64,000 nucleotides of DNA from Comamonas odontotermitis (GCF_020080045.1 NZ_CP083451.1:3397001-3461000); one strand, 5' to 3'. Shown: positions 45,578 through 54,615, counted from the stretch's first letter. The notes: generated by a model from the sequence alone, not told the origin. Program-made: numbers and translations.

Positions 45578-46447
45578 GTGAACGAATCCCGCCCCCCTGC
45601 CCACCGAGGCGCCGCGCCAGCGGTCACCCACTACGAGAACTTTCCCGTCGCCTCGTGGCTGTGCCCGCCTGCACTGCGCTCCCCTATCGCCGCCATCTAC
45701 CACTTTGCCCGTACAGCCGACGACATTGCCGACGAAGGTGACGCCACTGCCGCCCAACGCATTGCCGAGTTGCAGGCCTACCGCGACGAACTCGCCCGCA
45801 TTGCCAAGGGCGAGACACCTGCAGACCGCTGGCGCGGCGTGTTTGCGCCGCTGCAGGCCACCATTGATCAGTGGCAATTGCCAGTACCGCTGCTGGACGA
45901 CCTGATCAGCGCCTTCATGCAGGACATCGGCAAGACCGAGAATGCCAAGACCTATGAAAATCGGGCAGAGCTGCTGGATTACTGCCGCCGCTCGGCCAAC
46001 CCGGTGGGGCGCCTGCTACTGCATCTGTATGGCGTGCAGGACGCTACATCGCTGGTACAGAGCGACGCCATCTGCAGCGCGCTGCAGTTGATCAATTTCT
46101 GGCAGGACTTGAGCGTGGACATTCCGCGCGGGCGCTACTACCTCACCGATGCTGACCGCGCACAACACGGTGTCAGCCTGACCGCCATGCAGCAACGCCA
46201 GGACAGCCCGGCATTGCGTCAGTTGGTCATGCAGCAGGCACGCTGGGCCCGCGAGTTGATGAACAGCGGCGCCCCGCTGGTGCACCGCGTTCCCGGCCGC
46301 GCCGGCTGGGAACTGCGCCTGGTGGTGCAAGGCGGCCTGCGCATTCTGGACAAGGTTGATACCCTCCAAGGCCGCAGCCTGTGGGAGCGGCGCACCATCG
46401 GCAAGACAGACGTGCCGCGCATGCTCTGGCGCAGCCTGTGGATGTAG
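45578..46447 (+). CDS. hpnC: squalene/phytoene synthase family protein HpnC
   Basis: 289 residues from GTG 45578; an in-frame ATG at 45443 would give 334 residues but the extra part lacks family likeness. HpnC converts presqualene diphosphate to hydroxysqualene. Motifs: HYENFPVASWLCPPALR, IYHFARTADDIADEGDA (first Asp-rich motif), DLISAFMQDIGKTENAKTY, ANPVGRLLLHLYG, and NFWQDLSVDIPRGRYYL (second Asp motif). The partners hpnD and hpnE lie 6 kb downstream on the same strand rather than adjacent. Confidence 0.92.
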   Translation: MNESRPPAHRGAAPAVTHYENFPVASWLCPPALRSPIAAIYHFARTADDIADEGDATAAQRIAELQAYRDELARIAKGETPADRWRGVFAPLQATIDQWQLPVPLLDDLISAFMQDIGKTENAKTYENRAELLDYCRRSANPVGRLLLHLYGVQDATSLVQSDAICSALQLINFWQDLSVDIPRGRYYLTDADRAQHGVSLTAMQQRQDSPALRQLVMQQARWARELMNSGAPLVHRVPGRAGWELRLVVQGGLRILDKVDTLQGRSLWERRTIGKTDVPRMLWRSLWM

Positions 46448-46467
46448 ACATCTGCTGCCCATAAAAG

Positions 46468-46493
46468 AGGCCGAACCCGCAGGGATTCGGCCT
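46468..46493. terminator. terminator-like hairpin between hpnC and degQ-like gene
   Basis: Stem AGGCCGAA / TTCGGCCT (46468-46475 and 46486-46493), flanked by AAAA on both sides in plus view. In the minus direction it is followed by CTTTTAT. Confidence 0.6.
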
Positions 46494-46554
46494 GAAAAGG
46501 GGTTCAAGACCCCCGAGGAGAGTGCTTACAAAATGTGGTGCGGCAAGAAGCGCT

Positions 46555-48099
46555 TCAGCCCAACTGTACCGGCACGAAAATCTTCTGCCCGTTGCGCTCG
46601 ATCAACAAGGCCACCGATTTGTCGGATTGCGCCACTTGTTTACGCAGTTCGTCAATTCCCGTCACCGCAGCGCCGTTGATGGACAGCACCACGTCCCCCG
46701 GCTGCACGCCAGCCAGGGCTGCCGGGCCAGCCGCCTGCTCTACGATCAGGCCGCTCTTGCTGCCGCTGGCCTGCTTTTCCTGCGGCGTCAGCTCGCGCAG
46801 CGCCAGGCCCAGCTTGCCTTTGCCCACCTTGTCCTTGCTGGCCACCTGATCGCCCTTGTCGGTATTGCCGCCCAATGTGGCCTGCACCGTGGTCTGCTTG
46901 CCCTGGCGCCAGACCTGCAGGCTCGCTTCTGCGCCGGGCCTGGCGGTGGCAATGGCGGCGGGCAGGTCATTGGAGGAAACGATGGCCTGGCCGTTGTAGC
47001 CGGTGATCACATCGCCGGGCTGCAGGCCTGCCTTCTCGGCAGGGCCGCCCTTTTCCACACTCGCCACCAGCGCGCCTTCGGGCTTGGGCAGCTTGAATGA
47101 ATCGGCAAATGCCTGATTCACTTCCTGGATCACGACGCCCAGCCGCGCGTGGTTCACCTTGCCGTGCTCCACAATCTGGTCCTTGATGTTGACTGCCAGG
47201 TCGATCGGGATCGCAAACGACAGGCCCTGGTAGCCGCCGCTCTTGCTGTAGATCTGCGAGTTGATGCCAACCACCTCGCCCCGGGTGTTCAAAAGCGGCC
47301 CCCCCGAATTTCCGGGGTTGACAGCCACATCGGTCTGGATGAAAGGAACTGCGCTGTCATCGGGCAAGGCACGCCCCTTGGCGCTGACCACACCGGCAGT
47401 CACCGAATTCTCGAAACCGAAAGGCGAACCGATGGCCAATACCCACTCGCCCTGCTGAACGGCCTTGGAATCGCCCAGCCGTGCGACTGGCAGGTCCTTG
47501 GCGTCGATCTTGATGACGGCGATATCGGTCTTGGGGTCGGTACCCAGCACCTTGGCCTTGAATTCGCGGCGGTCGGTGAGTTTGACGGTCACGGTTTTGG
47601 CGCCCTTGACCACGTGCGCATTGGTCAGGATCGTGCCATCGGGGCTGATGATGAAACCCGAGCCCTCGCCCGCCGTCGGCACTTCCTGCGGAATCTGGCG
47701 GCCGAAGCCGCGCATGCCCTGCTGCGGCACTGCAAAGCCAAACTGCTTGAAGAACTGCAGCATCGGATCGCCAGGATCGATCTGCTGGCCGCGATTGGCA
47801 GACGGGGCAGTGTCGCCGTCATCATCATCGTCCTCGTCGTTGCCGACCTTGCGCGTGCCACGCACGCTGATATTGACCACAGCAGGCCCAGCCTGTGCAG
47901 TGATGGCGGTGAAATTGGGCAGATTGACCGATGGCGCCATGGCGCCCGGGGCCTGTGCCACGGCAGCAGGCACGTTCTGCGCGTTCGCGCTCCAGTGCAC
48001 GTGCTGCATGGCGGTGGCGCCAACGCCACCCAGCACACCGGCGGTGAGCAAGGCAGCCACCAGCTTCTTGGAACCCAGTTGGAGAGAAGGGGTCGACAT
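46555..48099 (-). CDS. Do-family periplasmic serine protease (DegP/DegQ-like)
   Basis: 514 residues. The N-terminal membrane/signal segment is LVAALLTAGVLGGVGATAM. The trypsin-like triad is His in TNAHVVKGAK, Asp in DPKTDIAVIKI, and Ser in NPGNSGGPLLN. Two PDZ domains follow (GALVASVEKGGPAEKAGLQP and GLIVEQAAGPAALAGVQPGD). An acidic insert (DEDDDDDGD) precedes the protease domain. It degrades or refolds damaged envelope proteins. ATG 48099 follows AGAGGAG. A CTTAGA direct repeat lies upstream and a two-component pair 3 kb away. Confidence 0.94.
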   Translation of the reverse strand: MSTPSLQLGSKKLVAALLTAGVLGGVGATAMQHVHWSANAQNVPAAVAQAPGAMAPSVNLPNFTAITAQAGPAVVNISVRGTRKVGNDEDDDDDGDTAPSANRGQQIDPGDPMLQFFKQFGFAVPQQGMRGFGRQIPQEVPTAGEGSGFIISPDGTILTNAHVVKGAKTVTVKLTDRREFKAKVLGTDPKTDIAVIKIDAKDLPVARLGDSKAVQQGEWVLAIGSPFGFENSVTAGVVSAKGRALPDDSAVPFIQTDVAVNPGNSGGPLLNTRGEVVGINSQIYSKSGGYQGLSFAIPIDLAVNIKDQIVEHGKVNHARLGVVIQEVNQAFADSFKLPKPEGALVASVEKGGPAEKAGLQPGDVITGYNGQAIVSSNDLPAAIATARPGAEASLQVWRQGKQTTVQATLGGNTDKGDQVASKDKVGKGKLGLALRELTPQEKQASGSKSGLIVEQAAGPAALAGVQPGDVVLSINGAAVTGIDELRKQVAQSDKSVALLIERNGQKIFVPVQLG

Positions 48100-48155
48100 T
48101 TTTGAACTCCTCTGATGCATTCAGTCTGTTGATGCCGCTACTGTGCATGCGCAGA

Positions 48156-48172
48156 CTTAGAGGAAACTTAGA
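48156..48172 (-). promoter_or_regulatory. OmpR-type direct repeat upstream of the Do protease gene
   Basis: CTTAGA-N5-CTTAGA (plus view), i.e. TCTAAG-N5-TCTAAG toward the protease gene, 57 bp before its ATG. The spacing (11 bp centre to centre) and sequence are close to PmrA/QseB boxes (CTTAA-type half-sites spaced by 5-6). The rest of the gap 48173-48425 shows only a degraded ATTGATAGC repeat fragment near 48.25 kb. Confidence 0.5.
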
Positions 48173-48425
48173 CGGGAGTGGGAAACCGCTGCAAACTCCC
48201 CCGCAAATGCCTGGGCAGGTCAAAGGAATATGGCAGCTTAACTATTAAATTGATAGCAATTTGCACAACCGACTGGCGATACGGAAAGCCTTTTCCTGCG
48301 CTCCACTTGAAAAGGCATTTTCAGGACCGATTGCACCGCACCGGACATTGCGGCGCAAGATTCGCAGCAAGCCCGGACTTCTAGCCAACGACACTGCATT
48401 TCGTCCTTTCAACGCGCTCTCCGCA

Positions 48426-49673
48426 ATGCAGCAGTCTTCACCACTTCCCTCTCCCTTTCAGCGCCTGTCTCTCGCCAATCTGGCTGCGCAGTCTGCCGAG
48501 CAGCTGAGCCTCGCAACCGTGCCCCTGGTCGCCGTGCTGGTGCTGGGCAGCAGCGTGGGCGACATCGGCCTGCTGACAGCCATGGGAACCCTGCCGTTCC
48601 TGCTGCTCTCGCTGCCGCTGGGCAGCCTGGCCGATCGTATGCCGCGCCAGCAATTGATGCTGTGGGGCGAGGTGCTGCGACTCACCGCCCTGCTGCTCAT
48701 GCTGGTTGCCCTGCACAGTTCGCATTTACAAGTGGGGTGGTTGGCCGCGCTCAGCTTTGCGGGGGCCATCGGCACGGTGGCTTTCAGCGTGGCGACTCCT
48801 GGTCTGGTGTCCGATCTGGTTCCACGCCCGGCCCTGGCTCAGGCCAATGCCCGCCTGGAAGTGGCCCGCAGCATTGCATTTGCCAGCGGCCCTGCTGTGG
48901 CGGGGAGCCTGGTGGCATGGGCTGGCAGCCTGCCTACGATGGCACTCGCGGTTGCACTGTCTGGCTTTGCCGTTCTCGCGCTTCTCGGGCTGCGCTCCGG
49001 TGCAACGCCCGCTCTGGCACAGCAGCTTCCACAACGCAGGCACCTGCTGCGTGAAGTGGGAGAAGGCGCGCGTTTCGTCTGTCAGCACGCCTTGCTGATG
49101 CCTTTGCTGGTGACAGGCGCGGTATTCAATCTGGCCTGGTTCATGCTGCAGACCGCCTTCGTGCCCTATGCCGTTCGCAGCCTGGGCATGGACGCCGGGG
49201 CCGTAGGCATGACCATGGCCTGCTATGGCGCGGGCATGCTGGCAGGTGCACTGGCCAGCCCGCGCCTGATGGCTGCCCTGCCCTTTGGCCGGGCTGTGCA
49301 ACTGGGGCCGGTGGCGGGCTTGGCGGCTGCAGCATGTCTGGCGGCGACCCTGGCATGGCCTGGTTCTGCCCTAGCAGGTCTGTGCTTTTTCCTGCTCGGA
49401 TCGGGCCCCATGGTGTGGACCATCAGCACCACCACCTTGCGCCAGCACGTCACACCCAATGCCTTGCTGGGCCGCGTGTCCTCGGTGTTTCTGATGGTGA
49501 ACGCCGGTGCCCGGCCCATTGGCGCCGCCCTGGGCGGCTGGGTGGGCACGGGTTGGGGCGAAGGCACCTGCCTGCTTGTTGCCCTGGCAGGCTTTGCCGT
49601 GCAGGTGGTCGTTATTTTTGCGTCCCCATTTTCGCGACTGCAGCATATGCCCCGGATACAGGCTCAGCCATAG
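48426..49673 (+). CDS. MFS transporter, EntS-like
   Basis: 415 residues with about 12 membrane segments. Opening FQRLSLANLAAQSAEQLSLA, motif A PLGSLADRMPRQQLMLWGEV, then LSFAGAIGTVAFSVATPGL and LVPRPALAQANARLEVARSI, a loop pattern typical of the enterobactin-exporter (EntS) / MFS_3 group. The second half has FNLAWFMLQTAFVPYAVRSL. I chose ATG 48426; upstream frame to 48261 is not family-like. Convergent with the histidine kinase gene. Substrate unknown; no siderophore genes are near. Confidence 0.88.
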   Translation: MQQSSPLPSPFQRLSLANLAAQSAEQLSLATVPLVAVLVLGSSVGDIGLLTAMGTLPFLLLSLPLGSLADRMPRQQLMLWGEVLRLTALLLMLVALHSSHLQVGWLAALSFAGAIGTVAFSVATPGLVSDLVPRPALAQANARLEVARSIAFASGPAVAGSLVAWAGSLPTMALAVALSGFAVLALLGLRSGATPALAQQLPQRRHLLREVGEGARFVCQHALLMPLLVTGAVFNLAWFMLQTAFVPYAVRSLGMDAGAVGMTMACYGAGMLAGALASPRLMAALPFGRAVQLGPVAGLAAAACLAATLAWPGSALAGLCFFLLGSGPMVWTISTTTLRQHVTPNALLGRVSSVFLMVNAGARPIGAALGGWVGTGWGEGTCLLVALAGFAVQVVVIFASPFSRLQHMPRIQAQP

Positions 49674-49754
49674 GCATATGGCATAGGCACAGACAAAAGT
49701 TCCACTCGCCCATCACTGGTCTCTTCTCGATCCAAGCCTTCCATTGCAAGCCGA

Positions 49755-51179
49755 TCAGGCACCAGTAATTGCAACAGGATCAAAAAACACCCGCACCCGC
49801 AATCCGCCCAGAAGGGGCGAATCATCCAATGCCAGGCGGGCGCCATGCTGGCGCGCCACCGCATTCACGATGGCCAGGCCCAGGCCGCTGCCATGGGCCG
49901 CCGTGCCCGGCACCCGGTAGAAGCGGTCGAGCACACGCTCCCGCTCAGCAAAGGCAATGCTGGCTCCGCTGTCCTCCACGCTCAGCACCGCAGGGCCTCC
50001 GGCATCATTGCTGCCATTGGCATCCTTGCCCCAACTGCAGCGCACCTGGCCTCCCTCAGGCGTATAGCGCAGCGCGTTTTCCAGCAGATTGCGCAGCAGA
50101 AGCGCCAGCGCATCTGGCTGGCCGGCAATGGCAGGTGATGCAGCATCGGCTGCAAACGCCAGATGCAAGCCAGCCTGCTGTGCCTGCGGCTGCAGCTCTT
50201 CCACCGTGCGCTGGCACAGCACGGCCATGTCCACGGGTTGCGGCGCAGCAGCCTGCATCTGTCCCGCTTCCTGCCGGGCCAGCGACAGCAGTTGCTCCAC
50301 CATGCGGGTGGCCCGGTCGATACCGGCAGTGACGCGCTCACCGGCAATGCGGCGGGCTGCGTCATCCGGGGCGCGAGCCAGGCTTTGCACCTGCAGGCGC
50401 AGGGCTGCCAGGGGCGAACGCAGCTCATGGGCTGCATCCCCCACAAAGCGCTGCAGTGCATCAAATGCGGCCTGGAGACGGGCCAATAGCAGGTTCATCT
50501 CTTGCACCAGGGGCTGCACCTCTTGCGGCAGGTCGGCGTCAGGCAATGGCGAGAGGTCGTCGGCCCGCCGCGCAGCCAGCTGGCTGCGTGTACGCTGCAG
50601 TGGCGCCAGGGTGCGCGTCACCACCCACCACACCACCAGCATGATGAGCGGCGCAAGCAGCAGGACAGGCACGATGGAGCGCAGTGCCACATCGCCCGCC
50701 ATTTTGCGACGGGATGCGGCCTCCTGCGCCACCTGTATCACCTGCGTCGGCGTTTGCAGCGCATAGATGCGGTACGCCGTACCGTGCGCCCGGGCATCGC
50801 TGAAGCCCAGCACCGCCACCTGGGGCAGCAGGCGGGCATTGCTCGAACGGTAGAGCATGATGCCGTCGGCACGCCAGATCTGGACAATCATGTCCTGCGC
50901 CTTGGCCTGCGGGTCGGCCAGCGCATCGGACGCGACCTCCGACGCCAGCCCTGCCGACAAGGCCAGCGCGATACGCTGCATCTGGCCATCGAACAGTGCT
51001 TCGGTCTCCGTACGCGCCGTGCGGTAGATACTGAAGGCCTGTAGGCAAGCGGCCACCGCCACCACGGCAAGCAAGGCCCAGGTCAGCCTCGCCCGCAGCG
51101 AGAAAGGCTTGGCCGTCTGCATCTGGAGACCAGCGGCCCCAGTAGAAGAACGAGACTCCCCGGAAGCGTTCTGCGTCAC
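49755..51179 (-). CDS. sensor histidine kinase (QseC/PmrB-like)
   Basis: 474 residues. Two membrane segments (LTWALLAVVAVAACLQAF; IVPVLLLAPLIMLVVWWVV) flank a periplasmic sensor of about 125 residues; then a HAMP-like linker, dimerisation helix with phospho-His in FVGDAAHELRSPLAAL, and the ATPase domain (LLRNLLENALRYTPEGG; LSVEDSGASIAF; GSGLGLAIVNAVARQHGA). Start is GTG 51179, which overlaps the stop of the regulator gene (GTGA) and has GGGAG six bases before it. Operon partner of the response regulator. Confidence 0.92.
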   Translation of the reverse strand: MTQNASGESRSSTGAAGLQMQTAKPFSLRARLTWALLAVVAVAACLQAFSIYRTARTETEALFDGQMQRIALALSAGLASEVASDALADPQAKAQDMIVQIWRADGIMLYRSSNARLLPQVAVLGFSDARAHGTAYRIYALQTPTQVIQVAQEAASRRKMAGDVALRSIVPVLLLAPLIMLVVWWVVTRTLAPLQRTRSQLAARRADDLSPLPDADLPQEVQPLVQEMNLLLARLQAAFDALQRFVGDAAHELRSPLAALRLQVQSLARAPDDAARRIAGERVTAGIDRATRMVEQLLSLARQEAGQMQAAAPQPVDMAVLCQRTVEELQPQAQQAGLHLAFAADAASPAIAGQPDALALLLRNLLENALRYTPEGGQVRCSWGKDANGSNDAGGPAVLSVEDSGASIAFAERERVLDRFYRVPGTAAHGSGLGLAIVNAVARQHGARLALDDSPLLGGLRVRVFFDPVAITGA

Positions 51180-51859
51180 TGCGCGCTCCCGGCGTCTGGC
51201 TGCTCCGCGGGCACCAGATAGCCCAGGCCACGCACGTTCTGGATCAGGTCCGCCCCCAATTTCTTGCGCACGCCGTGGATATAGACCTCGACGGCATTGC
51301 TGCTGATGTCGTCCCGCCAGGAATACAGTTTCTCTTCCAGCTGGGGACGGGACAGCACCCTGCCTGGGCGGGCGATCAGAGGCTCCAGCACCGCCCATTC
51401 GCGGGCCGACAGGCCGACCGGGCTGCCATCAACGAAGGCTTCGTGCGTGGCCGGTACGATGCGCACCTTGCCCCATACATACTCCGGCTCGGCCCTGCCG
51501 CTGGCACGGCGCACCAGTGCGCGGATGCGGGCAAACAGTTCGTCGAGGTCATAAGGCTTGATGATGTAGTCGTCCGCCCCGGCGTCCAGCCCGGCGACCC
51601 GGTCGGCAATGGCGTCACGCGCAGTGGCAATCAGCACGGGTACGCGCATCTTTCGGGCGCGTATGCCACGCAGCACCTGCAGGCCATCCACGCGGGGCAG
51701 GCCCAAGTCCAGCAGCACCAGGTCATAGCCGCCGGTGGACAGTGCGGTTTCCGCCATGGCACCGTCCTTGACCCAGTCCACCGCCCAGGATTCGGCGCGC
51801 AGCGCGTCCAGCACCACCTCGCCAATCATCTGATCATCTTCTACCAGCAGTATGCGCAT
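51176..51859 (-). CDS. OmpR-family response regulator (QseB/PmrA-like)
   Basis: 227 residues. Receiver domain MRILLVEDDQMIGEVVLDAL with phospho-Asp in LVLLDLGLPRVDG and conserved Lys in DYIIKPYDLDELFAR; C-terminal winged helix with EWAVLEPLIARPGRVLS and SSNAVEVYIHGVRKKLGAD. Likely binds spaced direct repeats, and such a repeat exists before the Do protease gene. Upstream is a structured leader (51.94-52.11 kb). Confidence 0.94.
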   Translation of the reverse strand: MRILLVEDDQMIGEVVLDALRAESWAVDWVKDGAMAETALSTGGYDLVLLDLGLPRVDGLQVLRGIRARKMRVPVLIATARDAIADRVAGLDAGADDYIIKPYDLDELFARIRALVRRASGRAEPEYVWGKVRIVPATHEAFVDGSPVGLSAREWAVLEPLIARPGRVLSRPQLEEKLYSWRDDISSNAVEVYIHGVRKKLGADLIQNVRGLGYLVPAEQPDAGSAQ

Positions 51860-51937
51860 GCCAGGATTATGGCGCCCAGAAGGAAAAAGGGCTGGCAGCC
51901 CCAATGGCCGCCAGCCCTATCCCGGAACAATGGGCGT

Positions 51938-52060
51938 AAAAAAATCAGCTGCAAACAGTGTGTCAATCACACTGCCTGCAGCTGACCTTCACGCACGGCA
52001 TTGGTTGACCAATGCCATCGGCAACATCTGCATGTTCTCACCCTCATGAGACAGATGTGC
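51938..52060 (-). ncRNA. structured leader or small RNA with terminator, upstream of the two-component operon
   Basis: On the minus strand three stem-loops follow each other. ACATCTG/CAGATGT has 7-bp arms around a 21-nt loop (52024-52058). GGCATTGGT/ACCAATGCC is a 9-bp perfect stem with a 2-nt centre (51997-52016). The last is long: CAGCTGCA/TGCAGCTG outer arms, AGTGTG/CACACT inner arms (51946-51984), followed directly by ATTTTTTT. The last is an intrinsic terminator 80 bp before the response regulator start. A 14-codon frame starting at the ATG at 52032 (MQMLPMALVNQCRA) has GAGG upstream. A leader with attenuation or a separate sRNA both fit. Confidence 0.55.
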
Positions 52061-52417
52061 TCTCCTCTTCCCCCTCCTTGGAGAGCTTTATTGTATTGAA
52101 ATTACACTGTAGATATATATAAACTATTAAAAAGAAGTCTGATCCGCAATTAAATTACGGTGCTTCGAGGCATCTCCTGCGCCAAAAACAGATGAATGGA
52201 AACGCTTAGCTTTTGTTTTTCATGGGAGAAATGCCGTGCTTCCCATGAAAAGCCGCCCAACTCATGCAATTGTGAACAAATTTGATAGCAGTCTCTTTCA
52301 TGCGCAACATGGACCCCGGCGCGCTGAATAACCCAATGCCCGCGTTGGATATGCCCCAAGCCCCGGCCAGCCGGCCTCCTGCGGCTTGTGCTTGCGCCAT
52401 GGGACAATACGCCCCCT
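52061..52417. other. gene-free AT-rich stretch before hpnD
   Basis: No protein gene that I can support. 52085-52160 is clearly AT-rich (TAGATATATATAAACTATTA) and probably holds the promoter of the minus-strand leader. Around 52.28 kb TTTGATAGCAGTC may be a remnant of the palindromic repeat. Confidence 0.5.
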
Positions 52418-53260
52418 ATGACCACGCCCCAGCAGTACGTTCAAGACAAGGCCGCCGCATCCGGCAGCAGCTTCTACTACGCCTTTCTCTTTCTTCCCAA
52501 GGACCGCCGGGCCGCCATCACGGCCTTCTATGCCTTTTGCCGCGAAGTGGATGATGTCGTCGATGAAGTGAGCGACCCGGGCGTTGCAGCAACCAAGCTG
52601 GCCTGGTGGCAGTCCGAAGTCAGAAAGAGCTTTGCGGGCCAGCCCAGCCACCCGGTGATGCAGGCGCTGATGCCTTATGCCGCGCAGTTCGGGATCCAGG
52701 CCGAGCATCTGCTGGCTGTCATCGAAGGCTGCCAGATGGATCTGGAGCAGACGCGCTACCTCGACTTTACCGGCCTGCAGCGCTATTGCCATCTGGTGGC
52801 AGGGGTGGTGGGCGAAGTTGCCGCACGCATTTTTGGCCAGACCAGTGAGCAGACCACGCAGTACGCCCACAAGCTGGGACTGGCGTTTCAGTTGACCAAC
52901 ATCATCCGTGATGTGGGCGAAGACGCCATGCGCGGCCGCATCTACCTGCCGGTGGAGGAGTTGCAGCAGTTCGATGTGAAGGCTCACGAGGTTCTGAACC
53001 GCAAGTACTCCGACCGCTTTGCCGCGCTGATGCGTTTTCAGGCCGAGCGGGCACACCGGCTGTACGACGAGGCCTTTGCGCTGCTGCCCCCGCAGGATCG
53101 GCGCACGCAAAAACCCGGCCTGATGATGGCCAGCATCTATCGCACCCTGCTGCGCGAGATCGAGGCAGACCAGTTTCAGGTGCTGCACCAGCGCGTGAGC
53201 CTGACGCCACTGCGCAAGCTGTGGCTGGCCTGGCGCGTGCAGGCGCTGGGGCGCATGTAG
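52418..53260 (+). CDS. hpnD: presqualene diphosphate synthase HpnD
   Basis: 280 residues, joins two farnesyl diphosphates to presqualene diphosphate. Motifs: SSFYYAFLFLPKDRRAAITA, FYAFCREVDDVVDEVSD (first Asp-rich motif), YCHLVAGVVGEVAARIFG, and LTNIIRDVGEDAMRGRIYLP (second Asp motif). ATG 52418 gives MTTPQQYVQDKAAASG, the usual opening. Six bases separate it from hpnE, so the two form an operon. Confidence 0.95.
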   Translation: MTTPQQYVQDKAAASGSSFYYAFLFLPKDRRAAITAFYAFCREVDDVVDEVSDPGVAATKLAWWQSEVRKSFAGQPSHPVMQALMPYAAQFGIQAEHLLAVIEGCQMDLEQTRYLDFTGLQRYCHLVAGVVGEVAARIFGQTSEQTTQYAHKLGLAFQLTNIIRDVGEDAMRGRIYLPVEELQQFDVKAHEVLNRKYSDRFAALMRFQAERAHRLYDEAFALLPPQDRRTQKPGLMMASIYRTLLREIEADQFQVLHQRVSLTPLRKLWLAWRVQALGRM

Positions 53261-53266
53261 GCCGGC

Positions 53267-54568
53267 ATGGCGACGCACAAGCGCATTGCCGTCATCGGCG
53301 GCGGCTGGGCCGGCATGGCCGCTGCAGTAGAACTGGCCTTCACCACACCGCACAAAGTTACCGTGTACGAAGCCGCCGCCCAATGGGGCGGGCGTGCACG
53401 CGGTCTGGCCTTGCAACTGCCCAATGGGGAGACATGCACGGCCGACAACGGCCAGCACATCCTGATCGGCGCCTACACCGCCTGCCGCACGCTCATGGAG
53501 CGCGTGGGCATTCATGCCGAAGCGGCTTTCACCCAGGTGCCGCTGTCCCTGCGCTACCCCGATGGCAGTGGCATCCGGTTTCCGGACTGGCCCACGCCCT
53601 GGGACGCACTGTGGGGCATTGCCAGCGCGCGGGGCTGGTCGCTGGCCGAGCGGGCACAGCTGCTCGCCCGCGCCACGCGCTGGCGGCTTCAGGGCTTTGG
53701 TTGTGCGCCGAGGGCAACCGTGGCCGATCTGTGCGCAGGGTTGCCACAGCGCCTGCTGACCGAGTTCTTTGATCCGCTGTGCATATCGGCACTGAACACA
53801 CCTATCGACCAGGCCAGCGGCCGCGTTTTCCTGCGGGTGCTGCAAGACAGCCTGTTTGCCATCCGCAAGGGCTCGCAGTTCTGGCTGCCGCAGATCGATC
53901 TGGGCAACCTCTTTCCCGGCACAGCGGTGCAGTGGCTGGCCGCGCGCGGCCATAGCGGCTATACCAGCCGGCGCGTGCAGCACATCAGCGCCGCGCCCCA
54001 GGGCGGCTGGCTGGTTCAGGGCATTCCGTTCGATGCCGTGGTGCTGGCCGCATCGCCCTGGGAGGCGGCGCGCCTGGTGGCAGACGCGCAGATACCCGCT
54101 GCCGACTGGCTGCAGGCGACCTGCGCGCTGGAGCATACGGCCATCGCCACTGTCTATGCCTGGAACCCGGCTGCGCCCCCATCCGGCCACAGCCTGCCTG
54201 CGCCACTACTGGCATTGCGCAGTACGGCCGAGCACCCTGCGCAGTTCGTGTTCGACCGTGGTCAATTAGGCGGCCCCGCTGGCTTGCTGGCTTTCGTCAT
54301 CAGCACCAGCGTGGGCGGTCGGGCACAGATCGAGCAGCAAGTCATCGCCCAGGCGCAGGCCCAGTTGGGCCTGGCTCTGCAGCCACTGCAAACCGTGGTG
54401 GAAAAGCGCGCCACCTTTGCCTGCACGCCGAGCCTGGTGCGGCCTGATATTCAGGTGGCGCCCGCATTGGTGGCCTGCGGCGACTACATCGATGGCCCCT
54501 ACCCCGCCACGCTGGAAGGCGCGGTACGCAGTGGAGTTGCGGCGGCACGTGCGCTGGCCCATCTTTAA
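53267..54568 (+). CDS. hpnE: hydroxysqualene dehydroxylase HpnE
   Basis: FAD-dependent oxidoreductase of 433 residues that reduces hydroxysqualene to squalene, completing the HpnCDE route toward hopanoids. The dinucleotide fold is IAVIGGGWAGMAAAVELA, followed by VYEAAAQWGGRARGL; GQHILIGAYTACRTLMERVG, then PLCISALNTPIDQASGRVFL and the C-terminal CGDYIDGPYPATLEGAVRSG are family-typical. No hopene cyclase gene is in the window. Confidence 0.94.
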   Translation: MATHKRIAVIGGGWAGMAAAVELAFTTPHKVTVYEAAAQWGGRARGLALQLPNGETCTADNGQHILIGAYTACRTLMERVGIHAEAAFTQVPLSLRYPDGSGIRFPDWPTPWDALWGIASARGWSLAERAQLLARATRWRLQGFGCAPRATVADLCAGLPQRLLTEFFDPLCISALNTPIDQASGRVFLRVLQDSLFAIRKGSQFWLPQIDLGNLFPGTAVQWLAARGHSGYTSRRVQHISAAPQGGWLVQGIPFDAVVLAASPWEAARLVADAQIPAADWLQATCALEHTAIATVYAWNPAAPPSGHSLPAPLLALRSTAEHPAQFVFDRGQLGGPAGLLAFVISTSVGGRAQIEQQVIAQAQAQLGLALQPLQTVVEKRATFACTPSLVRPDIQVAPALVACGDYIDGPYPATLEGAVRSGVAAARALAHL

Positions 54569-54574
54569 CGCTAT

Positions 54575-54615
54575 CCAATCAATAGCTTTCTGCGCAATAC
54601 CAGAAAGCGCTGCAA
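54575..54615. repeat. ATAGCT palindromic repeat after hpnE
   Basis: CAATCAATAGCTTTCTGCGC, then CAGAAAGCGCTGCAAGC. GCTTTCTG/CAGAAAGC (54584-54591 and 54600-54607) forms an 8-bp hairpin between the convergent hpnE and HAD genes, so it may help end both transcripts. Confidence 0.7.

Noticed and set aside
46522..47100. Long plus-strand frames across the Do protease gene.
   Set aside because: Antisense shadows without motifs; the minus strand has the full catalytic triad and PDZ domains.
52298..54190. Open frame of 630 codons on the minus strand opposite hpnD and hpnE.
   Set aside because: Same artefact; the plus strand shows clear HpnD and HpnE motifs throughout.
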